Source: Micromonospora sp. U21
GTDB taxonomy: Bacteria > Actinomycetota > Actinomycetes > Mycobacteriales > Micromonosporaceae
Direction: 5' to 3'
NCBI RefSeq assembly: GCF_018070045.1
Contig: NZ_JAGPYK010000005.1
Span: 186,001-250,000 of the forward strand
Length of the DNA stretch: 64,000 nucleotides
A program made the translations under genes and the position numbers. A model generated the notes under the pieces. The model saw only the letters and a list, made by a program, of their open reading frames with translations, was not told the origin of the DNA and did no database searches. Positions within the stretch are counted from its first letter, which is position 1; the number at the start of each line of letters is the position of its first letter. Shown here piece after piece: positions 58,020 to 64,000 of this stretch.

Positions 58020-59281
58020 CCTTCGCGTCCCCGGCTTCGGGCCAGCGCCAGGCGGGACGCCTTCGGTAGTTCCAGTGGGAGGATCCGGACCGGGGGGCGG
58101 GGTGGCGGATCGCCCGGGACGATGGTGTCGTGGTGGGGGCGGCGCGTCGCCGGGACGGCGGCCCCCCCGGCGCCGGAGACCGGCGCCGGCTCGCGGACCG
58201 GCTCCGGCCGCCGGGGACGCGGCGACACCACCTGGCAGGCGGCCATCGCCGCCCCGGTGGCGGCGGTGAGTTGTGAGTCCGGCTCCACCTCGACAGGGAC
58301 CGGGAGGGCCGCTGTGATCAGCTCGGTGACGAGCGGGATGCGGGCGGAACCGCCGGCGAGCAGGACGCCGTCGAGCTGCGCCGGTGCCAGGCCGGCGCCG
58401 TGCACGGTCCGGAGCAGGAGGTCGACGGTGGCCTGCACCGTCGGGCGGATCATGTCCTCGAACTGTGCCCGGGTCACCGGTATCCGCGCCGGCCCGGTCG
58501 GCAGGGGCAGCACCACGTCGGCTGCCAGGTCGACGGTCAGCTCCCGCTTGACCCGCTCGCACTCCGCAGGGAGCCCGCGCAGGGCGGCCTGGGTGCCCCG
58601 GCGTGCGGTGGCGGCCAACTCCCGGGCCAGCACGGTGCGTACATGCCCGGCCAGCGCCTCGTCGAAGTCGGTGCCGCCGATCGGGTCGAGACCCTGGGGG
58701 ACGCCGAAGCTCTCGTACGTGCCGCGTGGGGTGCGCCGCACCAGGGCCCCCTCGAAGCTGTTGCCACCCAGCGCGTAGACCGCCGCCGTGGTGCCCGCGA
58801 ACCCGCGGGCCGCGTGGCTCTCCGCCACCGTGACCGTGTGCGGCAGCAGCGTCACGTTGCGCAGGCCGAGGTCGGACAACGCCCGGTGCAGCAGATCCCG
58901 TCGGTACGGGCGCCAGGCCGCCGGGTGGCTGAGGACGATCGCCTCGGCCGGACCGCCCTCGAAGGCGTACACCCGCTCCACCACCCACGTCGCCAATTCG
59001 GCCGTGAGCGTCTGCGGCGCGCATGCCTCGCCGCCGAGCAGCAGGGGCACGTCGTCGCCGATCCGGCGGACGAAGTCTCTGCTGGTGCGGCTGCCGTCGT
59101 CGGTCATGGGCTCGCCGACGTGCAGCGAGCCGTCCTCCGACAGGTGCAGCATCGACGGTACGAGGGTCGAGCCGGCGTGCAGGGGGACCGCCTCGGGACG
59201 CGTCCAGGTCGTGCCGTGTCGCCGAGCGACGGCGGCGGCGGTGTTGGTGTTTCCGATGTCTATCCCCAGGACGTACGGCAT
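58016..59281 (-). CDS. Hsp70-family (DnaK-like) actin-fold protein
   Basis: A 421-residue protein with only the actin-like ATPase part of Hsp70 and a Pro/Arg-rich tail instead of a substrate-binding domain. The phosphate-1 motif is GIDIGNTNTAAAVA (residues 5-18) and the adenosine motif is LLAGGSARIPLV. The phosphate-2 motif, DLGGGTFD in DnaK, reads ALGGNSFE, so a key acidic residue is Ala and ATP hydrolysis may be weak. ATG 59281 has GGGGAG upstream. It heads the leftward operon with the IniR-like regulator and faces the IniB-like gene. A sensory or scaffolding role is inferred. Confidence 0.82.
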   Translation of the reverse strand: MPYVLGIDIGNTNTAAAVARRHGTTWTRPEAVPLHAGSTLVPSMLHLSEDGSLHVGEPMTDDGSRTSRDFVRRIGDDVPLLLGGEACAPQTLTAELATWVVERVYAFEGGPAEAIVLSHPAAWRPYRRDLLHRALSDLGLRNVTLLPHTVTVAESHAARGFAGTTAAVYALGGNSFEGALVRRTPRGTYESFGVPQGLDPIGGTDFDEALAGHVRTVLARELAATARRGTQAALRGLPAECERVKRELTVDLAADVVLPLPTGPARIPVTRAQFEDMIRPTVQATVDLLLRTVHGAGLAPAQLDGVLLAGGSARIPLVTELITAALPVPVEVEPDSQLTAATGAAMAACQVVSPRPRRPEPVREPAPVSGAGGAAVPATRRPHHDTIVPGDPPPRPPVRILPLELPKASRLALARSRGREG

Positions 59282-59368
59282 CCGTGTCTTCTCCCCCCGT
59301 GAGGTGGCCGGCCGGTGGCGATCGCGTCGGGGCTGCCCGGCGCCCACCCCCGGCGAACCCCGCGGGCT

Positions 59369-59468
59369 CCTACGTTCGTACCAGAGATCGCTCCCTGGTC
59401 GGGACCCTAATCTGGCCGGGACGGTTTCCCCCAGTCCCCCTAACGTAGGAGGTTGCGCAGACCCTAAT
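59369..59468. promoter_or_regulatory. Repeated motifs in the hsp70/iniB divergent promoter region
   Basis: The 298-bp intergenic region contains two direct copies of GACCCTAAT (59403-59411 and 59460-59468, 57 bp apart) and an inverted pair CCTACGTT (59369-59376) / AACGTAGG (59442-59449). Both pairs lie 110-215 bp before the IniB start. They are candidate binding sites for the IniR-like regulator encoded next door. Confidence 0.4.
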
Positions 59469-59579
59469 GCAGCGGGGCAGGATGCGGGCCGAGCCCCGAT
59501 GTCCGGGATCGCCCCCGCGCAATAACGTCACTGTCGACGAACGACGGTCGCTGATGCCACATCCGAGGAGAACCGGCAC

Positions 59580-60488
59580 ATGGACTCGAACCAGACCCTC
59601 CACGACTTCGTGCTCGATCTGCTGACCAACCCCGATGCGCGGTCGGCGTTCGACCTCGACCCGGAGGGTGCGCTGAACGCCGCGGGGCTCACCGACATCA
59701 CCGCCGCCGACGTGCAGGACGTGGTTCCGCTGGTGGTCGACTACGCCCCGGGTCAGGGCCTCGCGCCGCTGGCCCCGGTCGGGCAGCTCGGGTTCGACCC
59801 GCTGGTGACCGACGCCACCGACGTGGTCGGTCAGCTCCAGAGCGTGGCGCAGCAGATCAGCATCACCAGCGCTCCCAGCGGCCTGGACGTCAAGGCCGGT
59901 GTGCTGGGTGCCATCGCGGTCGACCCGGCGACGGTCGCCGCTGGCGTCACCGTGCTGCCAGGGATCGGCCTGGGTGTCGGTCCGAACGGCCTCGACACGG
60001 ACCTGACCGGCGTGTCCGACGTGGCGCACACCCTCGACGCCGACGTGGTGGAGCCGGTGGACGGCATCGTGGACCCGGTTGTCGGTGACGTCACCGGCAC
60101 GGTGGGCAACCCGACCGGCCTGATCGGCACCGCCGACCCGGGTCTGCTCGGTGGCGACCTGCTCGGCGGCGACCTGACCGGTGGTGTCCTCTCCGGCACC
60201 GAGGGTCAGCTCGGCGGTGTCGTCGGCTCTCTCGGTGTCGACGACACCCTGGGCGGACTGGGCCTGGGCGACGGTGGCGGCGTCGTCGGCGGCGTGGTCC
60301 CGCCGCTCGACGTGCCGTCCGTGGTGGGCGGCGTGACGCACCAGGTGGACGGGCTCGTCCCCGGTGTCACCGGCACGGTCGGTGACGTGACCGGCGGCGT
60401 CACCGATGGCGTGACCGGCGACCTGCTCGACGGCGGGCACTCCTCGTCCGACAACGGACTGCTGGGCATCACCGGCGGTCTGCTCTGA
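59580..60488 (+). CDS. IniB-like protein
   Basis: A 302-residue protein. The first ~50 residues match the IniB N-terminal domain (LHDFVLDLLTNPDARSAFDL, then DPEGALNAAGLTDITAADVQ). The remainder is a low-complexity Gly/Val/Asp/Thr repeat region (patterns such as VTGTVGDVTGGVTDGV), as in mycobacterial IniB. It has no signal peptide. ATG 59580 has GAGGAG nine bases upstream. It is followed by a hairpin and then by two dynamin-like GTPase genes, the same order as iniB-iniA-iniC. In mycobacteria the operon responds to cell-wall-active drugs; this organism should lack mycolic acids, so the inducer may differ. Confidence 0.85.
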   Translation: MDSNQTLHDFVLDLLTNPDARSAFDLDPEGALNAAGLTDITAADVQDVVPLVVDYAPGQGLAPLAPVGQLGFDPLVTDATDVVGQLQSVAQQISITSAPSGLDVKAGVLGAIAVDPATVAAGVTVLPGIGLGVGPNGLDTDLTGVSDVAHTLDADVVEPVDGIVDPVVGDVTGTVGNPTGLIGTADPGLLGGDLLGGDLTGGVLSGTEGQLGGVVGSLGVDDTLGGLGLGDGGGVVGGVVPPLDVPSVVGGVTHQVDGLVPGVTGTVGDVTGGVTDGVTGDLLDGGHSSSDNGLLGITGGLL

Positions 60489-60512
60489 CGGGGATTCCCG
60501 GTAGGAGCGGGA

Positions 60513-60539
60513 GGCCGGATCGCCGTGGGCGATCCGGCC
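60513..60539 (+). terminator. Terminator/attenuator hairpin between iniB-like and dynamin genes
   Basis: GGCCGGATCGCC (60513-60524) pairs perfectly with GGCGATCCGGCC (60528-60539) around a three-base loop. It lies 24 bp after the iniB-like stop and about 65 bp before the first dynamin gene, so it may stop most transcription and lower dynamin expression relative to IniB. Confidence 0.65.
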
Positions 60540-60603
60540 CTCTCCGGTTCCACATCCGGTCCCTCTTGATAATTGAGCCGAAATCCGCACACTTGGTGCG
60601 GTG

Positions 60604-62460
60604 ATGGTGGGGATCTGGTTGGACGTGCTGGACGAGATCGCCCGCACGTGCAACGCACACGGCCGAGGTGACCTGCTCCAGACGGTGCGGCAGAAGCGTG
60701 CCCAACTGCTGGACCCGAAGCTTCGCGTCCTGGTCATCGGGGAGCCGAACCAGGGCAAGAGCCAGCTGATCAACGCGATCATCAACGCGCCGGCCTGCCC
60801 GGTCGGCGACGGCCGCACCACAGTTCTACCGACCGTGGTGCAGCACGCCGACGTCGCGTCCGCCGCCGTGGTCCAGGCGCCGCCACCGGCACCGGCCCGG
60901 CCCGCCGGCGCCGCGCCCGCGGCGATCGTCGAGCGGTCTCCGGTGGCGCTCAACCAGGTCGCGGCGGGGGTGGCCGGCACGATGGGGCGCCGGCCGGGTG
61001 GTGGCCCGGCGTACGTCGAGATCGGGCTGCCCCGCGCCCTGCTCGGTGCCGGACTGGTGCTGGTGGACACTCCCGGCACCGACCAGATCGCCGTGCTCGG
61101 CGGCAGTGCCCCGGTCGCCGCTCCCACCCGTGCGGACACCGTGCTGCTGGTCTCCGACTCCACTCGGGAACTCTCGGTCACCGAGTTGAACATGTTGCTG
61201 CACGTCATGCGCTCGCATCCGAACGTGGTCGTGGTGCAGAGCAAGACGGATCTCGTGGCGGACTGGCGCGCGGTCGTCGAGCGCAACCGACAGCACCTGG
61301 CCGACGCCGGCGTCCCGGCGCCCGTGATCCCGGTCTCGGCGGCGCTGCGGCTGCGCGCTGCCGCGGCCAACGACCGTGGCCTCAACGCCGAGTCGGGCTT
61401 CCCCGCGCTGATCGCCCGGTTGCAGCGGGACCTTTCCGGCAAGGCCGATCAGCTGGCCCGGGCCTCGGTGCAGGGGGTGGCCCGGACGGTGGTGGAGCAG
61501 TTGGCCGCGCCGTTGCGCGCCGAGCTGGCGACCCAGGAGGCCGAGGAGCAGTCCGGGCCGATCTCCCGGCTGCACGCGGCCCAGCGTGAGGTCGACGAGC
61601 TGCGCCGCTGCTCCACCCGGTGGCAGAACACCCTCGCAGACGAGATGGCCGACCTGCTCTCGGACATCGAGTACGACCTGCGCGACCGGACCCGGCAGAT
61701 CCTGCGCACGGTGGACGAGGCGTTCGACACGGCCGATCCGCTGGTCGCGTGGGACACCTTCCAGGACTGGCTGGAGCGGAGCCTGGTGGAGGCGGCGGAG
61801 GCGAACCACGAGTGGCTGATCCAGCGCTGCGACTGGATCGCCCGCCGGGTGGCCGCCAACTTCGCCCGGTACGGCTACGACGTGTTGCCGCCCTGGTCGA
61901 TGACGATGCCGGAGGATATCGGTGGCCGGCTGCCCGAGCTGGAACGGCCGAGGATCGACAAGTTCACCACCGGTCAGAAGCTGTTCACCGGCATGAAGGG
62001 CTCGTACGGCGGCATGCTGATGTTCGGTCTGGCGACGACGTTGGCCGGGATGCCGATGATCAATCCGGTCTCGGTCGGCATCGGCGCGCTCTTCGGCGGC
62101 AAGAGCATCCGCGACGAGAGCAAGCAGTTGCTGCGCCGCCGACAGGCGACCGTTAAGACGGCGATCCAGCGGCATGTCGACGACTTCTTCGTCCGGATGA
62201 TCAGGGACTGCCGGGACGCCGGCCGGCAGGTGCAGCGGATGCTGCGGGACCACTTCACGGGGCTGACCGAGGAGCTCCAGGAGGCCATCGTCCAGTCGTT
62301 CCGCAGCGCGAAGCAGGAGGCCGACACCGATGCCGCCCTGCGTGACCAGCGGCAGCGTGAGATCCGGCTGAAGATGACCCGGTTGGCCGCGCTCTACGAG
62401 CAGGCTCAGCAGTTGAGCGGTACCCGTGCGGCTCCGGTGCTGCTGGAGCCTCGGGCGTGA
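60604..62460 (+). CDS. Dynamin-like GTPase, IniA-like
   Basis: A 618-residue bacterial dynamin-like protein. GTPase motifs: G1 GEPNQGKS (46-53), G3 DTPG, G4 SKTD in VVVVQSKTDL. Between G1 and G3 is an Ala/Pro-rich insertion (about 85-115). The long helical stalk follows, and a hydrophobic paddle-like segment (MLMFGLATTLAGMPMINPVSVGIGALFGG, about 470-500) should insert into membrane. ATG 60604 is used; a GTG lies one codon earlier. Its stop overlaps the IniC-like start by four bases. The pair probably remodels or repairs the cell membrane under envelope stress. Confidence 0.87.
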   Translation: MVGIWLDVLDEIARTCNAHGRGDLLQTVRQKRAQLLDPKLRVLVIGEPNQGKSQLINAIINAPACPVGDGRTTVLPTVVQHADVASAAVVQAPPPAPARPAGAAPAAIVERSPVALNQVAAGVAGTMGRRPGGGPAYVEIGLPRALLGAGLVLVDTPGTDQIAVLGGSAPVAAPTRADTVLLVSDSTRELSVTELNMLLHVMRSHPNVVVVQSKTDLVADWRAVVERNRQHLADAGVPAPVIPVSAALRLRAAAANDRGLNAESGFPALIARLQRDLSGKADQLARASVQGVARTVVEQLAAPLRAELATQEAEEQSGPISRLHAAQREVDELRRCSTRWQNTLADEMADLLSDIEYDLRDRTRQILRTVDEAFDTADPLVAWDTFQDWLERSLVEAAEANHEWLIQRCDWIARRVAANFARYGYDVLPPWSMTMPEDIGGRLPELERPRIDKFTTGQKLFTGMKGSYGGMLMFGLATTLAGMPMINPVSVGIGALFGGKSIRDESKQLLRRRQATVKTAIQRHVDDFFVRMIRDCRDAGRQVQRMLRDHFTGLTEELQEAIVQSFRSAKQEADTDAALRDQRQREIRLKMTRLAALYEQAQQLSGTRAAPVLLEPRA

Positions 62461-63917
62461 CCGTCGGGCTGCGGTTGGACGAGGCCGCGTGGGGGTTACT
62501 GCACCAGGCCATCGACCTCTACCAGGACAACCCCCGGGCCGTCGGACAGTTGCGGCATCAGGTGGCCCGGTTGGAGCAACCGCTGCGGATCGCGGTCGCG
62601 GGCCCCTGGCGTGCCGGCAAGTCGACGGTGCTGAACGCGCTGATGGGAGAGGAGGTCGCGCCGGTCGAGGGAGCCGACGGCGTCTTCACCTGGTACGAGG
62701 ACGGCGCCCAGCCGCGCGCCACCGCCTACCCGGCCGGCCAGCCTCCGCAGGAGCTGACGGTGGTCAAGTCGGCGACCGGGATGCGGGTGGATCTCGGCTG
62801 GGGGGCGGGGGAGGTGCGCGACATCGTGGTGCAGTGGCCGACGCGGGCGCTGCGCCAGGTGACCCTGATCGACACTCCGGCGGTCACCGGCGCCGGCGAG
62901 CAGGGTCGCGTGCCGGTGATGGACCGGGTGCTGCGGGACGCGGACGCGGTGTTGTACCTGACTCGCGATGGTCGCGACAGCGATCTGCGGGTGTTGGAGT
63001 CCGGCCGGGAGAGTGCGGTCGGGCAGGCCGCTCCGGTGAATGTGATCATGGTGTTGTCCCGGGCGGACGAGACCGGTGGTGGCCGGATCGACGGGCTGCT
63101 CACCGCCCGCCAGCTGGCCCGGCGCCACCATCGGGATCCGCGGGTCAGCGCGCTCTGCGTGAACGTGGTGGCGTGTAGCGGGGCGATCGGTCTGGCGGGT
63201 CGGATGCTCAGCGAGTCGGACTTCGCCGCGTTCGCGACGCTGGCCCGGGTCTCCCGGGCGGAGCTGGAGGCGCATTTGCTCTCCGCCGACCGCTTCCTCC
63301 GTGGCGAGCTGCCGGTACGGCTGGACCCCGAGGTGCGCGCGGCACTGCTGGACCGGTTCGGGCTCTTCGGGATCCGACTGGCGGCCACCCTGGTCCGTAC
63401 CGGCTTCGACAGCCGGGTGAAGTTGTCCGCCGAGCTCATCCGCCGTAGCGGTCTCACCGAGCTGCGCGAGTCGATGACCCGCTGCTTCATCGATCGCCGC
63501 GACACGTTGAAGGCCCGGTCGGCGTTGGCCGCTGTGGAGGCCCTGGTGCGAGCCGAGCCCGTGCGGGGTGCCGACGAGCTGGTCGGCGCGGTCGAGCAGA
63601 TCCTCGCTGGTGCGCACGAGTTCCGGGAGCTCCGGCTGCTGGTGGCGCTGCGCAACAGCCGGCTCGGGTTCGACGCCGAGCTGGTCGCCGAGGCGCAGCG
63701 TCTGATCGGTGGCGACGGGGTCGGGTTGGCGGCCCGACTCGGCGTCGAGCACGAGGCGACCGTGCAGCGGCTCTGGGAGGTCGCCGCCGATGCGCAGTGG
63801 CGATGGCGGGACCGGGCCGAGGACCCACTGCTCCCACTGGCTCAGCGGCGCGGCGCGCAGGTCGTCGTCCGCAGCTGCGAGGGGATGCTCGCCGAGCTGG
63901 CCGCCGGCGGTCGGTGA
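62457..63917 (+). CDS. Dynamin-like GTPase, IniC-like
   Basis: A 486-residue GTPase with G1 AGPWRAGKST (49-58), G3 DTPA and G4 SRAD (MVLSRADE). It is shorter than its partner and has no obvious hydrophobic paddle, as with mycobacterial IniC. The start is GTG 62457 in a GTGA overlap with the IniA-like stop, so the two are co-translated and probably form a hetero-oligomer. It is the last complete gene in the window. Confidence 0.87.
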   Translation: MTVGLRLDEAAWGLLHQAIDLYQDNPRAVGQLRHQVARLEQPLRIAVAGPWRAGKSTVLNALMGEEVAPVEGADGVFTWYEDGAQPRATAYPAGQPPQELTVVKSATGMRVDLGWGAGEVRDIVVQWPTRALRQVTLIDTPAVTGAGEQGRVPVMDRVLRDADAVLYLTRDGRDSDLRVLESGRESAVGQAAPVNVIMVLSRADETGGGRIDGLLTARQLARRHHRDPRVSALCVNVVACSGAIGLAGRMLSESDFAAFATLARVSRAELEAHLLSADRFLRGELPVRLDPEVRAALLDRFGLFGIRLAATLVRTGFDSRVKLSAELIRRSGLTELRESMTRCFIDRRDTLKARSALAAVEALVRAEPVRGADELVGAVEQILAGAHEFRELRLLVALRNSRLGFDAELVAEAQRLIGGDGVGLAARLGVEHEATVQRLWEVAADAQWRWRDRAEDPLLPLAQRRGAQVVVRSCEGMLAELAAGGR

Positions 63918-64000
63918 GATCCGGCGGCGGCACTGCCGGTCTACCGAAACGCTTTCGCAAGCTTTTCAGGAAGGCCGGCAGTCGCTTGCGGGCTCAGGCG
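63918..64000. promoter_or_regulatory. Window-end region with inverted repeats
   Basis: CGAAA-CGC-TTTCG (63945-63957) resembles LacI-family operators that control sugar-use genes in actinomycetes. It lies inside a wider inverted pair ACTGCCGG (63932-63939) / CCGGCAGT (63975-63982). This could be a terminator of the dynamin operon or the promoter of a gene beyond the window. Confidence 0.35.

Noticed and set aside
58020..59024. N-terminal extension of the LuxR-type regulator frame
   Set aside because: It overlaps the whole Hsp70-like gene in another frame and is Arg/Gly/Pro-rich; the ATGA overlap gives the likely start.
59370..61442. 690-residue minus-strand open frame across the IniB-like and dynamin genes
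   Set aside because: Low-complexity antisense frame that would run through the divergent promoter region; the plus-strand genes carry clear motifs.

Overview
The window is very GC-rich, with a strong G/C bias at third codon positions. It carries conservons, an iniBAC-like dynamin locus, a DtxR/IdeR iron box and many secreted hydrolases. This points to a filamentous actinomycete, most likely Micromonosporaceae (Micromonospora or a close relative). I found no rRNA, tRNA, CRISPR array or intact insertion sequence.

Region by region. (1) 1-4.8 kb is the edge of a RiPP cluster: a split LanB-type dehydratase (glutamylation and elimination parts on separate genes) and a PqqD-like/M50 metalloprotease. 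(2) 4.8-9.7 kb is a ferric-siderophore uptake operon (ATPase, lipoprotein, fused FecCD permease, siderophore reductase) under a near-perfect iron box. (3) 9.9-14.4 kb has an FAD monooxygenase, a graveyard of SARP-regulator and DrrA-type ATPase fragments, and a secreted penicillin-acylase-family enzyme. (4) 14.5-22.9 kb is a run of genes in one direction: conservon-type sensor kinase, roadblock protein, complete Liv-type ABC transporter, methyltransferase. (5) 23-25.8 kb has an XRE regulator, a P450 and a gene-poor stretch.

(6) 25.8-39.4 kb is dominated by exported proteins: a DUF4185 protein, three consecutive peptidoglycan hydrolases (transglycosylase-like, amidase, M23 endopeptidase) that share one six-repeat FG-GAP/VCBS domain, an esterase remnant, an LPXTG protein, a GH2 glycosidase with its divergent LacI regulator, an acetyltransferase and a trypsin-like protease. 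(7) 39.5-45.5 kb holds two small genes and a tightly overlapping three-gene cassette (DUF559/Vsr-like nuclease, winged-helix protein, double-ATPase HerA-like protein). This is the best candidate in the window for an undescribed DNA-targeting, possibly anti-phage, system. (8) 45.6-52.5 kb has a GH19 chitinase, a GH10-like hydrolase, an alcohol dehydrogenase, a glycerophosphodiesterase and a membrane-anchored CBM2-like protein.

(9) 52.6-63.9 kb looks like an envelope-stress locus. One arm runs leftward: Hsp70-like protein, MalT/LuxR-type regulator resembling mycobacterial IniR, then a second conservon (kinase, roadblock, DUF742). The other arm runs rightward: IniB-like protein and two dynamin-like GTPases (IniA/IniC-like). 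The shared 298-bp divergent promoter region contains repeated motifs.

Start codons were chosen from Shine-Dalgarno spacing, translational overlaps and family N-termini. Function names rest on motif recognition by eye; no database search was run.
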